Below, in pieces: positions 6,805 through 13,574 of a stretch of 33,609 nt of DNA (positions are counted from its first letter, which is position 1; each line of letters starts with the position of its first letter). The stretch comes from Arthrobacter sp. PsM3 (GTDB lineage Bacteria; Actinomycetota; Actinomycetes; Actinomycetales; Micrococcaceae). The stretch spans positions 1-33,609 of the forward strand of contig NZ_JARUXE010000043.1 in the NCBI RefSeq assembly GCF_030433895.1, read 5' to 3'. The notes beneath the pieces were generated by a model that was given only the letters and a program-made list of their open reading frames with translations, was not told the origin of the DNA and did not search any database. The translations under genes and the position numbers were made by a program.

Positions 6805-8610
6805 TTAGGGCTTGGTCCAGCGTACGTCGTCGAAGTACGCCTGCACTCCAGAGTTGCCCTGGACGATGACCTGCAGGCTCGCCTTGGCGACCGCAGTCGT
6901 GCTGGGCGAGTAGGTGAGGTCGACGTTGGTCACGCCGGCGACCGTTACCCCGAGCTTGTACTGCCCGGAGATCCACTGCCCGGCGGCGTTGTACTCGTCG
7001 ATGTAGAAGCCCACCTCACCGCTGGTTCGCGCCGCGATGTTGAGGTAGCCGGCGATCTTGTAGGTACCGGGCGTCACCGCGACCTGCGGGGAGAACAGAT
7101 GCTTGTTCGCCGTGGTGGCCGTCAGCTTCACCGAGTTCACCGGGTTGGCCGGGCTCCCGTGGTTTGCGGCGTCGGCCACGATGGTGGCAGCCGAGTCGGT
7201 CGTCCAGCCCGAGCTGATGCCGGCGTCGAACGTGCCGTTGGCAACGAGGTTGGATGCCGGCGGCGGGGTCGTCTCTGCGCCGAGCGCCAGCATCTGCGCG
7301 TTGTCCACGTATGCGGTGATGCCTTTACCGGTCACCCAGATCTGCAGGCTGGCCGAGGCCACATTGGTCGAGCTCGGCGTGTAGGTGAAGTTCATCGACT
7401 CCACCCACCGCGTGTTCTCGCGTTTGCGGAACTGCCCGGAGATCCACTGTCCGGCCGAGTTGTACTCGTCGACGTAGAACCCGACCTCACCGGACGTGAT
7501 CGCAGCCACGTTGAGGAAGGTCTTGAACATGTAGTTCGTCGTCGGCGAGACGGGAACCGTCGGCGAGAACAGGTGACCCGTCGTGGCGCCCGAGACCAGC
7601 TTCACCGACTTGGCGGAGTCGGGATAGCTCCCATTGTTGGCGGCGTCCGCGGTGATCGTCGACGGGGAGTCGGTGCGCCATCCGTCGCCGATGCCGTTGT
7701 TGAAGGTCGGATTCGCGAGTTTGTTGGGGCTGCCGTTCACCAGGCCCTTGCTGATGTTGACGTTCTTGATCTGGCCGGCCGCTACCTTGGTCTGCACGTA
7801 CGCGGCCAGTTGGTCCAGCTCAGCCGTGCCGTACTCGTAGTCGTCCGGGACCTTGCTCGGCGCCGGCCTGATGTCGTGGAAGGTGAACACGGCCCACGTC
7901 TTGTTCGCGATCGCCTCGTCGACCTTCGCCTTCAGGGTGGCTACCGGGGTGGTGACCTCTTGGACGGGGACGTCGCGGAGCAGGTAGTCGCCGAGCGGCC
8001 AGATGTTGTTGCCCGTGTCGGCGAAACCGCGCATCGAGCTGTAGTACTTGGCAACCTGGGCGAGTGCGGACATGTCGTAGTCGCCGTACGGCGGGGCGAA
8101 GGCGGTCGGGTTGAAGCCGTGCGCCGCCAGCGCGGCCTTGCTGTTGGCCAGCTCGGCATCCACCTGAGCGGCCGTCAGCTTGGCGGCCTGGCAGTCGTTT
8201 CCGACGCTCACCAGGCACTGGTGGTCGACGGTGTGCGACCCGATCTCCCAGCCGTACGTGTTCTGCAGCTGAGTGATCTGGTCCCACGTCATGTACGGGA
8301 CATCAGTGTTGGCGCGGCAGGTGTTCGGCACTGTCGTCATGCCGACGCAGTTGGTGATGACGTAGCTGGTTCCGGTGAGCCCGTACTTCTGCAGCACCGG
8401 CGCGGCCTGCGTCAGCGCGCTCAGCTGGCTGTCGTCGAAGGTGAAGGATACGAGCGGGGTTGCGACGGGGTTGTCCACGGCGGCGTAAGCGGCCGTCGGG
8501 GACAGCAGCGCGGCGGCCATGGCCCCCACCGCGACAATGATGGTCACGAGCTTGGTGCGCCCCCGCGCTAAGCACGTTCTGGTTCTAGTTCTGGTTCCGG
8601 TTCTGGTCAT
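6805..8610 (-). CDS. Secreted NodB polysaccharide deacetylase with two CBM-like domains
   Basis: Protein of 601 residues with an Arg-rich start and a cleavable signal peptide ending near AAYA (about residue 43). The NodB domain (about 50-290) keeps the metal-site motifs TFDD (57-60), HTVDH (126-130) and APPYG (172-176), plus FHD (244-246). It should remove N- or O-acetyl groups from a polysaccharide. Two homologous beta-sandwich modules follow (about 298-445 and 455-601), each with NGTFDAGISSGW- or NPTFNNGIGDGW-type openings and GEVGFYxDEYNxAGQWISGQ, as in CBM4/CBM9-like domains. These would hold the enzyme on an extracellular polymer. Start by GGAG about 8 bases upstream. Second from last in the operon, 58 bases after the membrane-anchored deacetylase. 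Confidence 0.9.
   Translation of the reverse strand: MTRTGTRTRTRTCLARGRTKLVTIIVAVGAMAAALLSPTAAYAAVDNPVATPLVSFTFDDSQLSALTQAAPVLQKYGLTGTSYVITNCVGMTTVPNTCRANTDVPYMTWDQITQLQNTYGWEIGSHTVDHQCLVSVGNDCQAAKLTAAQVDAELANSKAALAAHGFNPTAFAPPYGDYDMSALAQVAKYYSSMRGFADTGNNIWPLGDYLLRDVPVQEVTTPVATLKAKVDEAIANKTWAVFTFHDIRPAPSKVPDDYEYGTAELDQLAAYVQTKVAAGQIKNVNISKGLVNGSPNKLANPTFNNGIGDGWRTDSPSTITADAANNGSYPDSAKSVKLVSGATTGHLFSPTVPVSPTTNYMFKTFLNVAAITSGEVGFYVDEYNSAGQWISGQFRKRENTRWVESMNFTYTPSSTNVASASLQIWVTGKGITAYVDNAQMLALGAETTPPPASNLVANGTFDAGISSGWTTDSAATIVADAANHGSPANPVNSVKLTATTANKHLFSPQVAVTPGTYKIAGYLNIAARTSGEVGFYIDEYNAAGQWISGQYKLGVTVAGVTNVDLTYSPSTTAVAKASLQVIVQGNSGVQAYFDDVRWTKP
8576..8610 (-). repeat. Hexanucleotide repeat in the deacetylase signal region
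   Basis: On the plus strand about five 6-base units of the form GGTTCT (variants AGTTCT, GGTTCC) run from the start codon into the gene. On the coding strand each adds a Thr/Gly-Arg pair, giving the N-terminus MTRTGTRTRTRT. Copy changes would stay in frame and only alter the positive charge ahead of the signal peptide's hydrophobic core. Confidence 0.75.
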
Positions 8611-8668
8611 GAGACTCTCCGTTCTTTCGGGTGGCCGACGACGCCGGGGTTACACCGCCGAATGGTGA

Positions 8669-10471
8669 TCACGGGCCCTGCAGCTGCTTGAACGCCTGCG
8701 CGACCGGCTGGACTTCGATGCCGCTATCGGCGACGAGCTGCAGCTGGGCGGCCAGGACGTCGCTGGTGATGGTGCTCCGGTCCGTCGCGATGGTGTGTTC
8801 CTGGGTGCCGCTCGAGTCGGGGGCGGCGATCTGGTGGTAGACGAGGACGAGCCAGCCGTTTAATCGGGATGTCTCGGCGAGCGCTTCGGCCAGGGTGGCC
8901 GGCGTGGTCTCGTCGGTCACATAGAGGACCTTCAGATCGTGTTGTTCGAGGTTTTGCCGGGTGTTGATGCCATCGTCCGTCCCGCGCACGACGTTGAAGT
9001 ACTTGCTCGCGTACCAGTCGACCTGGGGGTCTACCCGGCCGTATGGGGGTGCCAGATCGTCGGTGCCGAGGCCGGCAGCGGCCAGCACCTCCTCGCTCTT
9101 GCGCAACTCCTCGTCCAGCCGGTCGGTGCCAATCGAGGTGAGATCGACGTGTTCGTAGCTGTGTGCGGCGATCTCATGTCCGGCTTGGTGCATTTGCTGC
9201 ACCTCGGCGCCCGTAATGAAGTTCGGCGTCTCGATGGAGCTGGCATTCACGTACTGGGTGGATTTGAAGTTGTATTTGTTCAGCAGCGGCAGGGCCCGGT
9301 CATACACCGACTGCCAGCCGTCGTCAAAGGTGATCGAGACCATGGGCTGACTCCAGCGGAGGGGTCCCGGCTTGGTGATGTCGCTCAGCGAATAGCCGCG
9401 GACGCCGGTGGTGCCGTCCCCGTGGGACACCACGGTAACCATTGCCGTCTTCGCCCCGGGGGGGGCCTGGAACGACTCGCTGAGCGTCGTCCACTCTCCC
9501 GCCGGCGGCAGCGTCGCCAGGTTGTGGAACGCACGCCCGCCGTCCGCGAGCTCGAACTCCGCTACAACGTCCACCTGGCCCTCGGACCGGTAGGTCGCGC
9601 CGAACACGAAGTACTGGTCGGTGGTCACCGGGACCGGCTGGTACTGCCACTTCGCCTCGCCGTTCTGGTAGTTAGCGACGCGGGTCCAGAGGAAGCTGCC
9701 GTCTTTGTCCACGCCGCGCCCGGACTCCATGGTCGACGCCCCGGACGCGTACGGGGACCATGAGTCGGGTGCGTCCGGCCGGGGACCGGCGAGCCCGGGG
9801 TTGGGGACAAGATTGGCCGCCGCCTTAGCGGCGGGCGGCACCCGGACGTCGTCCGCCGCCTCTAGGTATGCGCCCTCGACCCGGATTGTGCCAGTCGATG
9901 CGAGCCGGAAGACGTACTCCACCGCGGTCGTCGTGTCACCGCTGGCGAACACGTCGCTCACCGTGAACGGGGAACTGCCTGGCTTCTGGAGAGGGTTCCG
10001 CAGTTGCTCCAGAGTTGTGCTGCCGTCGGCGTGGTGGTGGCGGGCCAGCATCGTGAAGTCCGCGTCGCTGGTGGTGAACGCCTTGAAAAGGTAGGTCTTG
10101 CCGGGTTCCACATCGACCCGTGGGCTCGTCAGCGTGACATCGCCCGAGGCGTACCGGGTGATGTCGAGCTTCAGTGCCTGGTCGTTCATTTGCCCGTCGA
10201 CCAGCGTCAGAGAGGTCTGGGCGTCCCCGCTATGGCTGACGTTCCAGCCCCCCAAGAGGCCGGCGGGCGCCGACGGGCCGGAGGCCGCCGGAACGCCCGC
10301 CGCAGTCCGATCCAGCGCGGGGAGCAGATTCGCGCCCGGTCGCGCCCGGGCGATGCTGCTCGTCCCACCGACGTACAGCATCCACGCGGTGGTGATCATG
10401 ACGACCACCACCGCGATGACTACGAGGGGATTCAACAGCACACGCAGAAGCCACCGGCGCTTATGCGGCAT
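8669..10471 (-). CDS. Membrane-anchored NodB polysaccharide deacetylase
   Basis: Protein of 600 residues with a basic N-terminus and one membrane helix (about 11-34) that leaves the rest outside. Two beta-sandwich, carbohydrate-binding-like regions span about 45-205 and 218-365. The catalytic NodB domain is C-terminal (about 375-600), with TFDDGW (381-386), AHSYEH (436-441), LAPPYGR (473-479) and VYHQI (544-548). The metal-binding Asp and two His residues are all present, so it is predicted active. The start overlaps the end of the glycosyltransferase gene by 11 bases, pointing to coupled translation and to action on the nascent polymer at the membrane. The role resembles PgaB or MatB in PNAG-like systems, but the domain order differs and the substrate is inferred. 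Confidence 0.9.
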   Translation of the reverse strand: MPHKRRWLLRVLLNPLVVIAVVVVMITTAWMLYVGGTSSIARARPGANLLPALDRTAAGVPAASGPSAPAGLLGGWNVSHSGDAQTSLTLVDGQMNDQALKLDITRYASGDVTLTSPRVDVEPGKTYLFKAFTTSDADFTMLARHHHADGSTTLEQLRNPLQKPGSSPFTVSDVFASGDTTTAVEYVFRLASTGTIRVEGAYLEAADDVRVPPAAKAAANLVPNPGLAGPRPDAPDSWSPYASGASTMESGRGVDKDGSFLWTRVANYQNGEAKWQYQPVPVTTDQYFVFGATYRSEGQVDVVAEFELADGGRAFHNLATLPPAGEWTTLSESFQAPPGAKTAMVTVVSHGDGTTGVRGYSLSDITKPGPLRWSQPMVSITFDDGWQSVYDRALPLLNKYNFKSTQYVNASSIETPNFITGAEVQQMHQAGHEIAAHSYEHVDLTSIGTDRLDEELRKSEEVLAAAGLGTDDLAPPYGRVDPQVDWYASKYFNVVRGTDDGINTRQNLEQHDLKVLYVTDETTPATLAEALAETSRLNGWLVLVYHQIAAPDSSGTQEHTIATDRSTITSDVLAAQLQLVADSGIEVQPVAQAFKQLQGP

Positions 10472-11801
10472 GAGCCACCACCGCCACGCTGCCGGCCCGC
10501 TGCGGGGACGTCCATGTGTTGATCTCGGGACGCTGGAACAGGCCGCGTGAGCGCGCGATGCAGCGAATTGCCGCCGTCAGCTGCACCAGATCCATGATGT
10601 AGAAGAGGAAGTACGCCGTCGGCGCGTAGATGGACAGCCGGGTGCGTTCACGCGCGGTCAGGTTCTCATCCATCCAGATCGTCAGCAGTGTGTAGGCGGT
10701 GATGGTCGCGTACGCCCCGAGTATCAGGGCGGGCGACTGCGTGGCCAGCGACCAGTAGACCGCGTACGTCCAGGCCAGGGGCGAGACAAGCAGAGTGAAC
10801 TCGCTGAGCAGCGCCATCGGCATCCGGTAGTAGGTCAACGTGCCGGTGTACCGGCGGCTCGGGTTGAGCATCATGCCGCGGTACTTGATCAGGTTCTGGT
10901 TGCTTCCGTACTTCCAGCGGTAGCGCTGCTTCGCCAAGGCGCGGAGCGTGAGCACGCCCTCTGTCTTCGCGGTCACGTCAGCGCCATAGATCATGCGGAA
11001 GCGACGGTTGCCCAGGCTGGTGATCTTGGCGCTCAGGCCGATGTCCTCGGTCAGGGTGTCCGTGTCATAGAAGCCGACCTTGCGGAGCACGCGCATCCGG
11101 TAGGTGGAGGCCACCCCACCCACCACGAACTCGCAGTTCAGCAGCGAGTAGAGCTTCTTCGATCGGTAGCCGATCATGTGCTCGAACCGCTGCAGGATGC
11201 CGAGCACGGTCGTCTCCTCCAGGATCTGCACGTTGGCGGCGACACCGGCCACGTACGGGTCGTCGAAGTAGGACAGCGCGTTTGTGAGGGTGTCCGGCTC
11301 GATGATCGAGTCGGCGTCGAGCGTCATCACGAATTGGCCGCGCGCGTGCCGGCGAAGCGCCGAGTTGAGCGCCGCGCCCTTGCCGACGTTCTTGTGCATC
11401 CGCACGATGCGCAGGTCCATCTCGGGGTGACGCACCTGGTAGTCGCGGACCAGCCGGCCGGTGAGGTCGGAGGACGCGTCATCCGCGACGAGGACCTCGA
11501 AGGATCGGTAAGTGCTGTGCTGGATGGAGTCGAGCGTCCGGACGATCACCGTCTCCTCGTTGTGGGCGGCGATGGCGATGGAGACCAGCCCGGGCACCTC
11601 GGGGAGGGCGCGGCGGGTCCAGGTGGCCGTCGCCGCGCACTCCGCCTCGTACTCGACGGGGAGCCGGACTCCCCGCATCCTCTTCCGCCGCTGCTGCCAG
11701 ACGTCGTAGAAGTTGGCGCCCACCAGGTACAGGCCGAAGTGCACGACGTAGAGGATGCTGACGACCGCGAACAGCCAGAAGATCACGAGCGGGATGTCCA
11801 T
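10461..11801 (-). CDS. Processive family 2 glycosyltransferase (exopolysaccharide synthase)
   Basis: Membrane enzyme of 446 residues. An N-terminal helix (about 5-28), a cytosolic GT-A domain and about three C-terminal helices (about 310-405) match the hyaluronan/PNAG/cellulose synthase fold. Seen are AAHNEE, DDASSD (107-112), DADS (162-165), TEDIGLS (251-257) and QRYRW (292-296), the D,D,D-Q(Q/R)xRW set of processive synthases that polymerise and extrude a chain from a UDP-sugar. ATG at 11801 is chosen for GGAGG 7 bases upstream; a GTG at 11807 is too close to that site. It starts 2 bases after the stop of the upstream small membrane protein. No PilZ domain is visible. Sugar specificity cannot be read; GlcNAc is plausible because deacetylases follow. 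Confidence 0.92.
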   Translation of the reverse strand: MDIPLVIFWLFAVVSILYVVHFGLYLVGANFYDVWQQRRKRMRGVRLPVEYEAECAATATWTRRALPEVPGLVSIAIAAHNEETVIVRTLDSIQHSTYRSFEVLVADDASSDLTGRLVRDYQVRHPEMDLRIVRMHKNVGKGAALNSALRRHARGQFVMTLDADSIIEPDTLTNALSYFDDPYVAGVAANVQILEETTVLGILQRFEHMIGYRSKKLYSLLNCEFVVGGVASTYRMRVLRKVGFYDTDTLTEDIGLSAKITSLGNRRFRMIYGADVTAKTEGVLTLRALAKQRYRWKYGSNQNLIKYRGMMLNPSRRYTGTLTYYRMPMALLSEFTLLVSPLAWTYAVYWSLATQSPALILGAYATITAYTLLTIWMDENLTARERTRLSIYAPTAYFLFYIMDLVQLTAAIRCIARSRGLFQRPEINTWTSPQRAGSVAVVAHAA

Positions 11802-11803
11802 GC

Positions 11804-12292
11804 TCACGCCTCCGTGGAGTTGGCGGCGAACGCGGGCACGTGCGCGGCGCGCCGGTTGCGATGCGCGCGGTGCGGCATCTTCACGGACGCGGCGACGGCG
11901 GCCGGCGCCTGGGCCGGCTGCAGGACCTGGTCGAACGTGGCGCTTGTGACGGCGGCGGCCGGATGGACCAGGTCGACCGCGGCCTTGGTGGTCGGCATGG
12001 CCGTGGTCGGCATAGCGGCGGCCGGATGGACCAGGTCGACCGCGGCCTTGGTGATCGGCATGGCGGTCGTTGGCATGGCGGCGCGCGACGCCTCAGTCTC
12101 GACGAGACGCGTGCTGGCGGCGCCGCGCCGATAGATCCGGATGCCGACGAAGCGGATGATTGCGGTGACGACCACCAGGCCCCACAGCACCACGCTCAGC
12201 TGTCCTACGAAGCCAAGCAGGCCCTCGAACATCGCGCCGTCCCGGCCGAAGGTCGCCTGTGCAGTCACTGCGACGCTCTGCATGTGCGTCAT
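11804..12292 (-). CDS. Small membrane protein with tandem-repeat cytosolic tail
   Basis: Unrecognised protein of 162 residues. One hydrophobic segment (about 24-50, GFVGQLSVVLWGLVVVTAII) is followed by a basic stretch (RIYRRG), so the tail probably lies in the cytosol. The tail carries two near-identical 21-residue repeats (MPTTAMPxTKAAVDLVHPAAA) encoded by a 63-bp tandem duplication, then a basic region, HRAHRNRR. The start follows GGAGGA at good spacing and overlaps the preceding small ORF by ATGA. The glycosyltransferase follows at 2 bases, so it is probably a partner or regulator of the synthase, comparable in position only to PgaD. No enzymatic motif is seen. Confidence 0.75.
   Translation of the reverse strand: MTHMQSVAVTAQATFGRDGAMFEGLLGFVGQLSVVLWGLVVVTAIIRFVGIRIYRRGAASTRLVETEASRAAMPTTAMPITKAAVDLVHPAAAMPTTAMPTTKAAVDLVHPAAAVTSATFDQVLQPAQAPAAVAASVKMPHRAHRNRRAAHVPAFAANSTEA
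11952..12077. repeat. 63-bp in-frame tandem duplication
   Basis: Two nearly identical 63-base copies (11952-12014 and 12015-12077) lie inside the small membrane protein gene, with the first bases of a third copy after them. The length is a multiple of three, so copy-number change would lengthen or shorten the tail by 21 residues without a frameshift. Confidence 0.9.
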
Positions 12293-12504
12293 CGGAGGTC
12301 CTCCCCAGTTGCTTCATCCCGTATGCCAGCGTCAAGGGTGAGAACGGCGGCACTCTGCTCCGGGACTAAAGTCGGCTGTGGGGCATGATCGAAACTGTTC
12401 CCGAAAAGGCGCCCACCGGGATGGCGGGGTTTGTCCACAGAGATTGACCACGCGGCGGCGGTGTCGCCGGTGCGGTCCTCGGTTACCGTTGAGAGCTGAG
12501 TCAC
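12289..12504 (-). CDS. Very small ORF heading the exopolysaccharide operon
   Basis: Open frame of 71 codons from GTG at 12504, with AGGGGG 7-8 bases upstream. Its TGA overlaps the ATG of the next gene (ATGA), the classic sign of a translationally coupled operon. The product starts MTQLSTVTEDRTGDTAAAW, is hydrophilic and acidic towards its end, and has no membrane segment or recognised motif. It may be a regulatory or chaperone-like peptide, or a leader whose translation controls the operon. The frame is open upstream beyond the GTG, so a longer protein (to a TTG at 12915 with AGGAGGT 5 bases before it) is possible but has poor codon bias. Confidence 0.5.
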   Translation of the reverse strand: MTQLSTVTEDRTGDTAAAWSISVDKPRHPGGRLFGNSFDHAPQPTLVPEQSAAVLTLDAGIRDEATGEDLR

Positions 12505-12529
12505 TGCATTTCCCCCTTGTCGAGCAAGA

Positions 12530-12922
12530 TGTTGGCGTTGGCTTTGGGCCGTCACTTCCGCTCCGGGGGCGTTGCCACGCCTTGCCTGGAAAAGAGCAGC
12601 TCCTGCGCACAACCGGCACCGTTCCGGCGCGTTCTCTTGCAATGCGCCTGACGCTATTCCCGGTCTCAACGCCACTTTCGTCTTCGACGACGGGGATGCG
12701 CGCATCCCAAGACTGGGTCCCCAGGAAATCGATGGTTGCACTGAGGGTGTGTGAGATTCGGAGTGCCTCGCTGTACACGGAGGTGACGGTTTCCAGGTCA
12801 ACTGGAGATCGTCTGACGTTATTCGGGGGAAGGAAGTTTCCTTCTTTCCCGGAAGAGAAGCGTGCGCCAAGGGCAAGACAGTGCTCTTCGAGGACATCTC
12901 GTTTTGGGTAACCAACTTGCAC
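12530..12922 (-). other. Possible coding remnant upstream of the operon
   Basis: On the minus strand a perfect AGGAGGT (12921-12927) is followed by two competing open frames. One starts at a TTG (12915). The other overlaps the site with a GTG (12922) and gives a protein-like stretch (DLETVTSVYSEALRISHTL, then IDFLGTQSWDARIPVVEDES) with GC-rich third positions. That quality is lost after about residue 110, where another frame ends cleanly. This could be a frameshifted, decaying gene or an unusual small protein. I do not recognise the family. GC is lower here than in the surroundings. Confidence 0.3.
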
Positions 12923-12927
12923 CTCCT

Positions 12928-13213
12928 AGATTCCGGCATGTGGCCCACTTCTAAACTATTGGGATGCATGCAGGGGGACACGAGTGCTGATTACGTGAAT
13001 AATTTGCTTGCCGGAAGAGGAGCAGTACTTGGTCCGGCCGGGAGGTACTCGGATACATTGCCTCGGTTTACGCGGCCAAGGATGCCGCAGGCCTTCCGTA
13101 GGGCCCTAAGACCCCATTTTCGGTGCGTCATCACTTGGAAACGCCACCACAGGCGCAGGAGTTGATAGGTTCCCAGCCAGGAATAATTTCGCTGCGCGGG
13201 CTTTAAACTGCCA
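12928..13213. other. Gene-free, lower-GC region upstream of the island operon
   Basis: No convincing gene is seen here. The sequence is visibly more AT-rich than the rest of the window (for example GTGAATAATTTGCTTGCC near 12998). It is the most likely site for the operon promoter on the minus strand. I could not pick a -35/-10 pair with confidence. A short minus-strand open frame (12991-13245) lacks a ribosome site and codon bias and is not called. Confidence 0.5.
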
Positions 13214-13255
13214 CGGCCCTCCATTGCGCCGTCATTGTGACGCACTGGAGGGCCG
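13214..13255. terminator. Long hairpin between the usp relic and the island
   Basis: A perfect 10-bp outer stem, CGGCCCTCCA (13214-13223) with TGGAGGGCCG (13246-13255), encloses a second stem around CGTCA/TGACG. It could stop transcripts that run leftward from the relic. Because the operon promoter lies just to the left, an attenuator or protein-binding role is also possible. Confidence 0.4.
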
Positions 13256-13324
13256 GGGTCCGGCGAGCCGGCGCAGAGGTGCGGCGCCGCTCAAACTGGA
13301 CTCAGACTGCGGGGCTGGTTGGAT

Positions 13325-13520
13325 CCCGGTGTAATCGCGCGGGACCACCACCATGGGCATCGGAAGGCCGAAGAGCACCTGATGCGGTGCCGCCGATGAT
13401 AGCGAGGGACACCAGCCGCAGCGCCCGGGGCGCGGGCCAGGGCAGAGTCCGATGCGACGGGGTCGGGGCCCCGAATTGGCCGTGGCACTTCGCGGCATTC
13501 GGCCCTGAGCAGGGCAATCA
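13325..13520 (-). pseudogene. Internally deleted relic of a second usp gene
   Basis: Four blocks align in order and orientation with the intact usp at 3151-4187: 13331-13401 with its 3' end (about 43 of the first 50 bases identical), 13404-13423 with 3478-3497 (19 of 20), about 13429-13471 with the N-terminal coding region at 3945-3987, and 13471-13520 with the upstream element. Three internal deletions removed most of the coding sequence, so no product is possible. The promoter-proximal element is the best-kept part. The relic sits just 3' of gabT and marks the right edge of the island. Confidence 0.85.
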
Positions 13521-13529
13521 TGCCGGCTG

Positions 13530-13560
13530 GCTGCCGGGAAGGGGTTGCCTTCCCGGCAGC
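13530..13560 (-). terminator. Terminator of the GABA aminotransferase gene
   Basis: A perfect 13-bp stem (GCTGCCGGGAAGG with CCTTCCCGGCAGC) and a 5-base loop lie 14 bases after the gabT stop codon. There is no U-tract, but position and strength fit an intrinsic terminator of the high-GC type. Confidence 0.75.
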
Positions 13561-13574
13561 TCTTCGCGACTGGG

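Noticed and set aside
6766..8571. 600-codon plus-strand frame opposite the secreted deacetylase
   Set aside because: The minus strand encodes intact NodB motifs, a signal peptide and CBM repeats; the plus frame is a shadow.
12991..13245. 84-codon minus-strand open frame
   Set aside because: No ribosome-binding site, poor codon bias, and it overlaps a strong hairpin at its start.
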